From Sergeia podlipaevii (Eukaryota; Euglenozoa; Kinetoplastea; Trypanosomatida; Trypanosomatidae): 64,000 nt of DNA. This document shows positions 46,967 to 55,367 of the stretch, one piece after another. The notes under the pieces were generated by a model. It was given only the letters and a program-made list of their open reading frames with translations. It did not search any database and was not told the origin of the DNA. Position numbers and translations under genes: made by a program. The stretch is from contig JASANZ010002213.1 of assembly GCA_030849805.1 (NCBI GenBank), forward strand, positions 1-64,000, in the 5' to 3' direction. Within the stretch, counting starts at the first letter, position 1. Every line of letters starts with the position of its first letter.

Positions 46967-48592
46967 ATGGAGAAAGATAGAGAAAGCGAAATGACGGATT
47001 CCGAAGAGAAGAGGATGCTTGCTCTGCAGCCAGGACAAGTGCTGCAGTATGACTACCGAACCAAGGCGAACAAGGCCAAGAAGCTTGGTGACACATTCCG
47101 CGTCGTCGACTGGAACATCGAGCGGGGCAGTCACTTAAACGGCATCGTCGCGACACTGCGTGCGCTGGACGCTGATATCATTCTTCTCCAGGAAGTTGAC
47201 ATTGACTGCAGGCGCTCAGGGTACGTGAACGTTGCTGAGGCGCTCGCGCGTGAGCTACATATGCAGATTGTCTTTGTCTGTGAGGTGGAAGAGCTCGACT
47301 CAGAAGTTCGGTATCCAGAGAACAGCGTTGGCCCTCTCTCCCCGCCTTATCATATCGGCAACAACAGTCATGTGCCGGAGCTGCCTGATCCGCCACTGCC
47401 GTCGCATCTTGCGGATCGTCTAAAGCGTGGGACGCTGCGCCATTTTCATGGCAATGCTATTTTGAGTAAGCACGCGACACTCAGCAACCCACATGTGATC
47501 AAGCATGAAGCCGGCATCGACTGGGAGGTGGATGGGCTGAAGCGATACAAGGAACCCCGCCACGGTTTTCGCAGTTCACTCCGATGCGTCATTCTGCCCA
47601 AGGACCGTCAGCCACGTCAGATCCCTCCTCTTTATCTTTACACGTGCCATCTGGAGGTGTTCTGTGGACCTCTGATGCGGGTGCGGCAGCTCTCGGACTG
47701 CATGGCGGACGCCACACAGCTTATCAAGGAGGCAGAGCAGCTGTTCTCTCCGGAGGATATGCAGTCGGGGGAGTCGAAGATACCACTCCCCGCTTTCATC
47801 ATTGCCGGCGATATGAACACAATGGCCAATGGCCTTGTGCGCTTCAGTCGCCTCTTTGGGACGGACCGCATGCGCATTCTTGGCATTGGCGAAACCGAAG
47901 GCTGCTGGCTGGAGCGCTCAGTGCTGTCGCGTGGCATGACCCGCCACGCTCATGGATGCTGCCCATTCTCATTGCGCTTTCCATTCTACCTCGGCGGTGT
48001 CCTGTACGATGTGTTGTTCAACAATTCGCTGGTGTGGCGCTATGTCTACGGCTTTAGCAAGAGGGAACTCGACAAGACGGACAACACAGTAGCGTGCTTC
48101 TTTGATCCCGCTGACAAGTACACCTCCGTTACTCTCAACCACCCCCACTACCACGGCGGCGTCGCTGGGAAACTAGACTGGATGATGCTCAGCAACCTCT
48201 CCCCCGCGCCGTTCCGCTCTTCACCTTCACCTGTGGATGTAAAGTCGCTCCGTGGGGCCGGATACATCTCTGACAAGGCAGCGCAGTACTTGGACAATAT
48301 CAACACGAGTGGCACCACCGATGCGGAGAGAGAGGCGACGATGGACAGCTGGTACCGCAACACGCCAAGCGACGGATATCTGCTTTTTAACAATCGCATG
48401 ACCACAAGTGACCATTTTGGGCTAGTGATGACGGTGAAGCAGCAGGCTACCGGTCATCCACACGATATATACAAGGAGTATGGCGCACGGTATACAAGCT
48501 CGCCGTATGCGGTAGCGTGCTTTGCCCTTACTCGACCCATTGTTTTGCTGGCGCTAGGATGGCTTGCTTACCGTCATTTTAGAAGAGAGTAG
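46967..48592 (+). CDS. Endonuclease/exonuclease/phosphatase-family enzyme, C-terminal TM
   Basis: The protein is 541 residues. The EEP-fold motifs occur in order: VVDWNIERGSHL (Asn50, Glu52), DIILLQEVDIDCRRSG (metal-ligand Glu76), HFHGNAILSKH, LYLYTCHLEVFCGP (His), FIIAGDMNTMANG (Asp and Asn), KLDWMML and MTTSDHFGLVM (terminal Asp-His pair). All catalytic positions of the Mg-dependent hydrolase family appear intact. The family cleaves phosphodiesters in DNA, RNA, phosphoinositides or sphingolipids; the motifs alone do not choose among these. The spacing does not look like neutral sphingomyelinase or APE1 to me. A single hydrophobic helix at about 513-534 (ALTRPIVLLALGWLAY) followed by a short basic end indicates a tail-anchored membrane protein with a cytosolic catalytic domain, which fits a lipid or membrane-associated substrate (inference). 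A second in-frame ATG at 46991 is an alternative start. Confidence 0.85.
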   Translation: MEKDRESEMTDSEEKRMLALQPGQVLQYDYRTKANKAKKLGDTFRVVDWNIERGSHLNGIVATLRALDADIILLQEVDIDCRRSGYVNVAEALARELHMQIVFVCEVEELDSEVRYPENSVGPLSPPYHIGNNSHVPELPDPPLPSHLADRLKRGTLRHFHGNAILSKHATLSNPHVIKHEAGIDWEVDGLKRYKEPRHGFRSSLRCVILPKDRQPRQIPPLYLYTCHLEVFCGPLMRVRQLSDCMADATQLIKEAEQLFSPEDMQSGESKIPLPAFIIAGDMNTMANGLVRFSRLFGTDRMRILGIGETEGCWLERSVLSRGMTRHAHGCCPFSLRFPFYLGGVLYDVLFNNSLVWRYVYGFSKRELDKTDNTVACFFDPADKYTSVTLNHPHYHGGVAGKLDWMMLSNLSPAPFRSSPSPVDVKSLRGAGYISDKAAQYLDNINTSGTTDAEREATMDSWYRNTPSDGYLLFNNRMTTSDHFGLVMTVKQQATGHPHDIYKEYGARYTSSPYAVACFALTRPIVLLALGWLAYRHFRRE

Positions 48593-49031
48593 CAGCTTCT
48601 TCTTGGTTGTGGAGAGATAGAGGGAGAGAAAAGAAAAGAGAACACAAACACACAAAAAGGGGGGGGGAAACGTGCTGCTACATCTACGCCTTGTTTTACT
48701 TAGTATATTTACTTAGTATAATACCTTCCATATATGGAACGGAGATTGTTGTTTTCTACAAAAAAAAAAAAAAAAATCATTAAAAAAAATATATACATGT
48801 GTTCTGTATCGGCCGTTACATTTGCATTCTGGAAAAAAAAGAAAGTGACACTTTTTTATATGTTGGATATATAGTGAGTAGGCAGCGGCTACAAAGGCAA
48901 TTTCTATTTTCTACGTTCTTTTTTTTTCTTTTCTTTTTTTTTTTAAGGCTAGCACTCACGCCAAAAGAAAACTATATATATATATATATACCCATTCTTT
49001 TCATTCTTTCTCTTAAAATAAAGGAAGAAAA
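48593..49031. other. Intergenic region, homopolymer runs, AT repeat
   Basis: It has a G-run near 48660-48667, an A-run of about 17 at 48761-48777, T-runs at 48919-48944 and an AT repeat at about 48973-48990. No gene is supported. Confidence 0.6.
48918..48947 (+). promoter_or_regulatory. Candidate spliced-leader acceptor for the 710-aa gene
   Basis: A long poly-T/C tract (48918-48944) is followed directly by AAG, with AG at 48946-48947. The leader is 84 bases with no ATG before 49032, supporting that start. Confidence 0.55.
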
Positions 49032-51164
49032 ATGCCACGAATGCGAGTATGGCTTGCAGGTCTTGTGCTTGCTGTAGGCACAACGTACTTTACCTACACA
49101 AACGTCTATATTCCCCGGCTCGCTCTAGAAGTGGGGGATGCCCACTTTGTAATGGAACGGCAGTCCTTTCAGAGAGCTGTACAGCTTTTTGCTGCTCTGA
49201 AAGCCATCGAGACGGTTTCCTCTCCATCTACCTCCTCGCCCTTATTGACTTCATCATCATCATCATCGCCATCATCGCCAATCACATCATCTGTGTTCTA
49301 TACAAATCGTGAAAAGCTCCTGTTCTTTCTAGACATCCAGCACCTCCGCACGTTGCTGATGCACCTTCCGCTCAATACGCAAACACGCCGCGAGAAGATT
49401 GACATGCTCCGCGAGCTGCAGGACATGGAACGCCGTCACTGCTCACCTCTAAACTTTCGCGATGAGGCCATGACGTATACGCAGCGATGTGTCTGCGCGC
49501 TGTGCTACGTTGTCTATGTGGCGTGCTTTAAGGTGCTTCCTTTCCTATGGCCATGTGATGGCGTCACGCGTAGACGCTTCCAGCACGCAGTGGCAACCCG
49601 CATCACAGCCGCACTTGAAATTGACTGTGAGTTAACAGTGGCGCCACGTCATACCGCCAGTCTTGTGGACAATGAAGATGACGAAATCGATAATAGCAGT
49701 AGCAGCAGACTGGAAAGTGATCAACAAGGGAGTTTCGAGGAAAAGGAAGAGAAGGTGCAGGAGTGCTCGGGTGATGATGACTCGCGCGCAATAATGGTAA
49801 CAAGAAGAAGGGAGCAGGCATACATGCGTGACGCACGGTTTCTGGTGATGAACCCAGAGCACTGGATCGAAGAGGTTGGATTCTGGTCATGCTCCAACAA
49901 TCCTATGATGAATGAGGTGGACGAGGAGGACATGAATAGGAACGAGCCGGGGGGCAAATACAAGTTGCCAAGGCCTCAACTTGCTCACACGCCTGCGTGG
50001 GAACTCGTTTATCGATCCTGTCAGCTCATGGCATGCTGTGGAGAGCATACTCGCGTTCCTGCTACTGCTGCTGCTGGTGGTGCTGGCGGTAATGCCGATA
50101 GCACTAGTAACGATGAAGATATCTCCAAACTCAAACGCTGTTGCTGCCGCTGCTGCTGCAAGTTCGATTCCCTTGTGCGTTGGTGCTCGACTATGTCAAG
50201 TCTCTATGGACTAGCACCCCTGCTGCTGCAGAACCCCAGCGGCACTGCGTTCTCCATCTCGTATCAGCAGTACTGGGCGGGTGCGTGGGTACGTAAGGAA
50301 GCAATCGACGCACGTTGCCTTGATAGGCTGCGCGCACACCTCCATCAAGATGGAAATAGCGGAGGTGAGAAGCAAGCACAGATCTCTTCTTCGATGATGT
50401 CGTCGCCTTCTGCTTGGGAGTCAGAAGCGGCGAGTGCACAGCGACTTGGAGATAAAATGATTGACGATGCATGTATTGATGACGACGAGTCTTCTTCTTC
50501 TTCTCTGAAGATGAGCAGTGGGGCATGTGTCTCCATAGGCTACCCTCGCACCACTGATGTGGCGAATATTGATCAATTTCATTCACTGTGTGTAGCGACA
50601 GACGCGGCAAATTGTAGTAACTCGGAACCATCGCATGATCTTCTTGAAAGTCGCAGCGCTCGTTCACTAAACAGCAGTGCCGATGAGGCTACAGGAGGTG
50701 TTCTTGGCGAAGACAGGACTCCAAGGTGGTTGCCGGTCGGCACAGCGGGTCTTCCGCGAGTCTTATACATCAACAATGAACTCTCACGCTGCGACGTGCG
50801 GCCGCGGATGTCCAGTAAGGTAGTGTATCAGCAGCTTCAGCAGCAACAATACCCCGAATCACGCGCAACAGTGGCATCATTGGCGCCTTTTACCGTCAAA
50901 AAGGATAGGAAGGATGCTGGTCAAGATGCTCTAGCAAATGATAGTGCGTGCAAGGGCTTCGTAGAGCGGTGTCATACATGGGGTGGCTTCCCGTGCTGGT
51001 CGCGTGCGTGGTGGTGCGGGGTGTATGGAGGCACTGCGCAAGGCGGAAACAGGGGGAGGCGAGTCTTACGGTATCACATCGGGACCTTGTGTACGGCGCA
51101 GGAGCTGCCTATGGGTCTCATAGAGGCCACTCGGAAAGCCACCGAGGAGATGTATCTTGCTTGA
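49032..51164 (+). CDS. Membrane protein of 710 aa, function unknown
   Basis: ATG 49032 to TGA 51162-51164. Residues 5-23 form a hydrophobic N-terminal anchor or signal (VWLAGLVLAVGTTYFTYT) preceded by two Arg. A Ser-rich linker follows, then a helical region at about 93-150 (LFFLDIQHLRTLLMHLPL). A second hydrophobic Cys-rich segment lies at about 153-175 (CVCALCYVVYVACFKVLPFL). Beyond it the protein is acidic and Ser-rich, with a striking Cys cluster at 370-376 (CCCRCCC), a short helical block after it, and a Trp/Cys-rich C-terminal block at about 638-690 (CHTWGGFPCWSRAWWCGVYG). The second segment and the Cys cluster would suit palmitoylation or metal binding, but neither is proven. I recognise no family. 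Localisation could be ER, mitochondrial outer membrane or similar. Confidence 0.7.
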   Translation: MPRMRVWLAGLVLAVGTTYFTYTNVYIPRLALEVGDAHFVMERQSFQRAVQLFAALKAIETVSSPSTSSPLLTSSSSSSPSSPITSSVFYTNREKLLFFLDIQHLRTLLMHLPLNTQTRREKIDMLRELQDMERRHCSPLNFRDEAMTYTQRCVCALCYVVYVACFKVLPFLWPCDGVTRRRFQHAVATRITAALEIDCELTVAPRHTASLVDNEDDEIDNSSSSRLESDQQGSFEEKEEKVQECSGDDDSRAIMVTRRREQAYMRDARFLVMNPEHWIEEVGFWSCSNNPMMNEVDEEDMNRNEPGGKYKLPRPQLAHTPAWELVYRSCQLMACCGEHTRVPATAAAGGAGGNADSTSNDEDISKLKRCCCRCCCKFDSLVRWCSTMSSLYGLAPLLLQNPSGTAFSISYQQYWAGAWVRKEAIDARCLDRLRAHLHQDGNSGGEKQAQISSSMMSSPSAWESEAASAQRLGDKMIDDACIDDDESSSSSLKMSSGACVSIGYPRTTDVANIDQFHSLCVATDAANCSNSEPSHDLLESRSARSLNSSADEATGGVLGEDRTPRWLPVGTAGLPRVLYINNELSRCDVRPRMSSKVVYQQLQQQQYPESRATVASLAPFTVKKDRKDAGQDALANDSACKGFVERCHTWGGFPCWSRAWWCGVYGGTAQGGNRGRRVLRYHIGTLCTAQELPMGLIEATRKATEEMYLA

Positions 51165-51881
51165 TATATATATGATGCGGTAGGTTGCTAGCGGCGCTAT
51201 AGTGGTGAGTCTTGGGGACGCGAATAAAGAAGAGAAGGGGAAAGTTCTGTAGCAATATTACGGAACATCTTTTTTGTTCTTTTCTAAAAATGAATGAAGT
51301 TTACATTTTATTTTTTGAAGATACATTGATGTTCTCATTCATGACCTTTTTTGTTTGCTTTTCTTTTCCTTTTGCTTGTGTTTGTAACGCTCTTCCACCT
51401 TCTCATTCTCCATTTTAACTCCTCTGCGATAATATAAATAGCATCGTTTGAAACAAAAGAAACGGAAGCAAAAAGAGGAAAGAAAAAAAAAAATGTATGT
51501 GTCGAGTTCCATTGTATGTCTCAACTTCATTTGTTGAAAAGAACATGTATTTTTTTTTTAAAAGGAGGAAAACAATTGAGAAAGCAGATGCAAGAACACC
51601 AAGGCACTCATTTTTTTTTTTGTTTTTTTTTGAGACAAAGAGAGAGCGCTTGCGCTCAATATCAGTATCTCGATTTGCATTCACGCAATGGTGCACACGC
51701 GGCGATATGTATACATTGACTTTTAAAAAAAAACAAATATCCTCTTTATTTTAATCCGCTTCTTTTTTCGCTCTATTTATTACGTGTGTATGGCAATCTT
51801 TGTTGTTGTTTTTTTTGGTCTCTTCTCTTGCACATACATATATTTAAAACAAGAGAGAGAGAGAGAGAGAAAGGAATACAT
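51165..51881. other. Intergenic region, poly-A/T tracts, GA repeat leader
   Basis: It has an A-run near 51482-51492, T-runs near 51551-51560, 51611-51630 and 51810-51818, an A-run near 51725, and a (GA)n run at 51853-51871 in the leader of the SET gene. Short open frames on both strands are Phe/Lys-rich translations of these tracts. Confidence 0.6.
51805..51853 (+). promoter_or_regulatory. Candidate spliced-leader acceptor for the SET-domain gene
   Basis: A T/C-rich tract (about 51796-51829) is followed by AG at 51852-51853, giving a 28-base leader made mostly of GA repeats before the ATG at 51882. Confidence 0.45.
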
Positions 51882-54482
51882 ATGAAAAGCATGCGACGCG
51901 CCTGTCGTACTGCAGCGGCTCATCAAGCGCCAGCTCTGTTTCTTTTTCCTTCACTTCGTCGTGCCTCCTCTGTAAACGCAGAGGGCAACGAAGCGTCAGC
52001 AACAGCAGCAGCAGCAGCGCCAGATGTAGAGCCTCTGCAGTTCACCACCACCACCACCGCAGATGGTACCACCAAGTCATCATCCTTCTCATCATCTTCT
52101 TTTATTCAGCATATGGACGCGCGTGACGCGGCAAAAGTCGAGGAAGGACTCTTCAGGACGATGCACCCAAAGGTGCGGCTGCGCGCAGAGACACAACAGA
52201 GGAGACCTCTACCGTGGCAACAGCAGCACGTGGGTCAGGGCTACCCCCGCCACACCACCACTGCCATGCTGAAAGCAGAAAGAGAGCAATCGGATGGGCA
52301 GAACAGGGCAACCGCGTCATTACCCACTGAGGGGGATAAAGTACATCGTGTCGTCGCAGCCCCAGGGGCAGCAGAAATGAATACGATGGTGCTCACAGAA
52401 AGTGTGGAGGACTCGCAAATGGAGCCCTCCTGCAGCACGGCAGTTGCGGCAGTATCAGCGGAGTTGCTCTATTATGAACTACAGCGGAAGAATGAACAGA
52501 ACCGCGCAGGACTCAATGAGGTGCAGGCTTTCATAGAGGAGGTGCAATCGCAAGTAGAGGCGTCGCGGCAAAAGCGAAATGCGAAGCTGGCGTACCCAGA
52601 GCACCCGGACTCTCTCGTCCCTGCATTCCGTCGCATCAAGCGTCACCAGAAGCAAGAAGTTGTGGTGCCAGACGACCTGGCCTTCCCCAAATTCCAAGCA
52701 CTAGACGCGCACGTGCCGGATCGCCCCATGAGGATGCATCCATGGGTGAAGAACACACCAATTGGTGATCGCATTGTTCACGGCGATGGGCAGATCAACA
52801 TGGGAGGCACAGGCGAGGTAGGCTTTGATGCTCGCCCACTGCATGAGCAGCTTCCTTCCTACTATCGCGGCTTGCAGCACAAGTCAATTCTTCAAGCACG
52901 CCTTCCACAGAAGAATGGGAAGGCCCGGCAGGATATGGTCATCCGTCACAGCTTTGCTCTCACCGGTCGCGGTGTCTTTGCGACCCGCGATATCAAGAAG
53001 GGCGACACCATCATGATTGTGCAGAGCACCACGCAGAGCGTAGGTGTGAAGGGGGAGCTGCAACGCCTGCAGGATATGACTGTTGAACTCCTGACGAGCT
53101 GTCGCGATGGCGACGAGGAAAGCTTGGCCTTTCTACATGACTGGATACTCACCGGACAGCCATCTTCGCTGCTGGAGTACTGGCCTATTGCACGAACTGA
53201 GAAAGTAATCGAAATCATTGGTGGCCCTCAAGTGCTTGACGCGCTGGAGCTCCACCCCATTCATATCACCCGCATTGCCGCCATCATGGACTTGAACAGC
53301 TTCCTCGTGGAGAGCTACTACGCTGAGCGGAAGGGCATGGCATACTTTCCCGAAGCGGGCTTTTTGAATCACAGCTGCGACCCCAACGCGACGTATGATA
53401 TCATACCAGAACACACCTTCTTGGACAGTGACTACTATGTGGATGAGGCCGCAGAGCGAGAGACCGAAGCGGCGGGGGCAGTGACTGTGGAATCAGTAAC
53501 CGCAGCAGCATCAGCCAATGTCACGGAGGTCAGGAGTGAGCGCGAGAGCCCAGCGAGTGGCGTTGAAGCGGATGAAGCCTGTACAAAAATTGAGTCGTAC
53601 GAGACGCCTGCTGCTGCTGACAGTGATGTAACTGACAAAGAAGAAGGAAATAAGGCACATACAACACCACGGAGAGAGGAAACAGATGGGGAGCACGCCA
53701 CTGCTGATGCGTCATCTTCAGAACACATCTCATCATCAGTAACACCTCCACCTCCGTGTTCTGCTTATGCTTCTTCAGCGACTGCTCGCAAAAGCGGAGA
53801 AGAGGGGCAACAAGCAACAATAGAGAAGGAAGAGGAGAAGAATACTGCTGCCCTGGCTGAGCGCGATGGCATTGACTTTGCACCTCCCACTCGCAATGTA
53901 GCCTCCTTCGCGGACCCATACATCTCTCACTACCCTGATCTCACCGAGGCTTCCGCCCCGACGTACCTCTTCTGCTGTCGGGCAGTGAAGGACATCGCCG
54001 CTGGCGAGGAAGTGCTGATCAGCTACGTCCCCGCCAGCTGGAACTTTGATAATCGGCAATACGTGCTGCACGATCGTTACGCGTTTTGGTGTAAGTGTCC
54101 CAAGTGCTCACCGACGCTTGACACGACGTACGCGAAGGTCCCGCGCTTCGTGGTTGGGCTGATTGTTTTCTGCGTATTGCTGCAGCTGCTTGTGTTCCGT
54201 CAGCGCGCCACGTTGCACACTGCGCACTATGAGGAAGAAGATCGACAGAGTATGTCGCTCGAGGAACGTCGCGAGCGCGGTATCAATGTGGAAGCAGCAG
54301 CTTCTCCGGAAGATAAGAAGGTCGCGAGGCGCGACGCTCGCAGGGGATTGTTTGAGATTATGGCAGAGAAGCAGTACAAGTCAGTGTTTGAAGGGGATTC
54401 AGGGTGCGAGACGTATGAGCAGGAGGGCATACGTCTACAAGAAGAGAAGAAAAAAGCACAGCTGAGGGGAAAACCTCTATAA
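51882..54482 (+). CDS. SET-domain methyltransferase-like protein with C-terminal TM
   Basis: The start is ATG 51882 (866 residues); earlier codons translate the splice tract. The N-terminus is Arg/Ala/Ser-rich without acidic residues for about 33 residues (MKSMRRACRTAAAHQ), resembling a mitochondrial presequence. The SET domain begins at about 354 (FALTGRGVFATRDIKKGDTI) and has the diagnostic NHSCDPNA at 496-503 and GEEVLISY at 708-715. It is followed by a post-SET-like Cys group, CKCPKC at 737-742. These are the SAM-binding and catalytic motifs of the SMYD-like SET class, all intact, so lysine methylation of a protein is expected. Between NHSCDPNA and the second motif lies a low-complexity insert of about 170 residues (about 510-680). 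Directly after the Cys group is a hydrophobic helix at about 756-773 (VGLIVFCVLLQLLVF), then a charged tail of about 90 residues. A membrane-anchored, possibly mitochondrial, SET protein is unusual. Confidence 0.85.
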   Translation: MKSMRRACRTAAAHQAPALFLFPSLRRASSVNAEGNEASATAAAAAPDVEPLQFTTTTTADGTTKSSSFSSSSFIQHMDARDAAKVEEGLFRTMHPKVRLRAETQQRRPLPWQQQHVGQGYPRHTTTAMLKAEREQSDGQNRATASLPTEGDKVHRVVAAPGAAEMNTMVLTESVEDSQMEPSCSTAVAAVSAELLYYELQRKNEQNRAGLNEVQAFIEEVQSQVEASRQKRNAKLAYPEHPDSLVPAFRRIKRHQKQEVVVPDDLAFPKFQALDAHVPDRPMRMHPWVKNTPIGDRIVHGDGQINMGGTGEVGFDARPLHEQLPSYYRGLQHKSILQARLPQKNGKARQDMVIRHSFALTGRGVFATRDIKKGDTIMIVQSTTQSVGVKGELQRLQDMTVELLTSCRDGDEESLAFLHDWILTGQPSSLLEYWPIARTEKVIEIIGGPQVLDALELHPIHITRIAAIMDLNSFLVESYYAERKGMAYFPEAGFLNHSCDPNATYDIIPEHTFLDSDYYVDEAAERETEAAGAVTVESVTAAASANVTEVRSERESPASGVEADEACTKIESYETPAAADSDVTDKEEGNKAHTTPRREETDGEHATADASSSEHISSSVTPPPPCSAYASSATARKSGEEGQQATIEKEEEKNTAALAERDGIDFAPPTRNVASFADPYISHYPDLTEASAPTYLFCCRAVKDIAAGEEVLISYVPASWNFDNRQYVLHDRYAFWCKCPKCSPTLDTTYAKVPRFVVGLIVFCVLLQLLVFRQRATLHTAHYEEEDRQSMSLEERRERGINVEAAASPEDKKVARRDARRGLFEIMAEKQYKSVFEGDSGCETYEQEGIRLQEEKKKAQLRGKPL

Positions 54483-54489
54483 ACGTGTA

Positions 54490-54509
54490 TGTGTGTGTGT
54501 GTGTGTGTG
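54490..54509 (+). repeat. (GT)10 repeat just after the SET-gene stop
   Basis: A perfect GT run of 20 bases begins eight bases after the TAA of the SET-domain gene, extending an imperfect GTGTAT start. It has the same arrangement as the (GT)19 after the 1483-aa gene. Confidence 0.9.
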
Positions 54510-54733
54510 CCAGTAGTACAGGAAAACGGAATATTGTTATTATTGCTTTCTTGCTTTCTTTTTTGTTTTGTTTTGTTGTCATCCTTTATTTTTGTTTTGT
54601 TTCGTTTTCGTATCGGATAGTGTTTTATTTCCGTCGTTATCGTTGTAACTCACACGCGCGCGTGCACGTGCTGTGTCGTTTTGTTTGATTCATCATCCAC
54701 ACATTCAAAAAAGAAAAAACTCACAAGTACGCA

Positions 54734-54736
<3 letters not shown>

Positions 54737-54779
<43 letters not shown>

Positions 54780-54805
54780 GAGAGAGAGAGAGAAAGAGAG
54801 AGAGA
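54737..54805. repeat. Compound (AT)n-(GA)n microsatellite
   Basis: An AT run of 30 bases, a single GT interruption and a further AT run to 54779 pass directly into a GA run ending at about 54805. The AT part is self-complementary and could form a cruciform or hairpin. Confidence 0.9.
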
Positions 54806-55323
54806 ATGGCGAGGGAGGATGAGGGAAGAGAGAGTGAACATGGCATTTTTGGTATCATCATGTAAAGGAGCATATGCTGATACATTTGAGAAGCACTAAA
54901 AAGCGAGTTTCTTACATATAAAAAAAACTGCTTTTGCTCAGATACATTTCCGCGCTTTTTTTCTTTCTCTCTATTTTATTTCATGCACATTCAAAAAAAA
55001 AAAAAAACGCTTAAATATATATATTTAGGCGCACAGCACAAATATATTACACACACACACACACGCAAAGTGCATATAGATTATTATACCTCTTCTCCTT
55101 TTTTTTCTTCCTTTCCTTTAAAACAAAAAAAAAGAGGAAGACAGTATCTTTACGAAGCACTGACCAGCTAGCAATCAGCTGAAACAAACATATAGAATTA
55201 TATATATATATTGATAGAAACGGGGGAAAAAAGAAAGATCATCTGGTTGGCCTCTTCAATATTATTATTATTATTATTGTTATAAATTTTACGATTTGTT
55301 GCTTTCAAACAGCCCGCGTCGCT

Positions 55324-55347
55324 TGACTTTTCTTTAATATATAACAG
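55324..55347 (+). promoter_or_regulatory. Candidate spliced-leader acceptor for the FHA gene
   Basis: A short pyrimidine tract (about 55325-55336) is followed by AACAG, with AG at 55346-55347, 20 bases before the ATG at 55368. Confidence 0.45.
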
Positions 55348-55367
55348 GATAGCATCAACACAATAAT

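Larger units (their letters stand above)
54483..55367. other. Intergenic region, GT, AT, GA and AC microsatellites
   Basis: A GT run lies at 54490-54509, a TTTTG repeat near 54561-54577, (AT)15 plus a second AT run 54737-54779, GA 54780-54805, A-run 54992-55005, AC 55049-55064, a second A-run near 55124 and a TTA repeat 55260-55278. No gene is supported. Confidence 0.6.
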
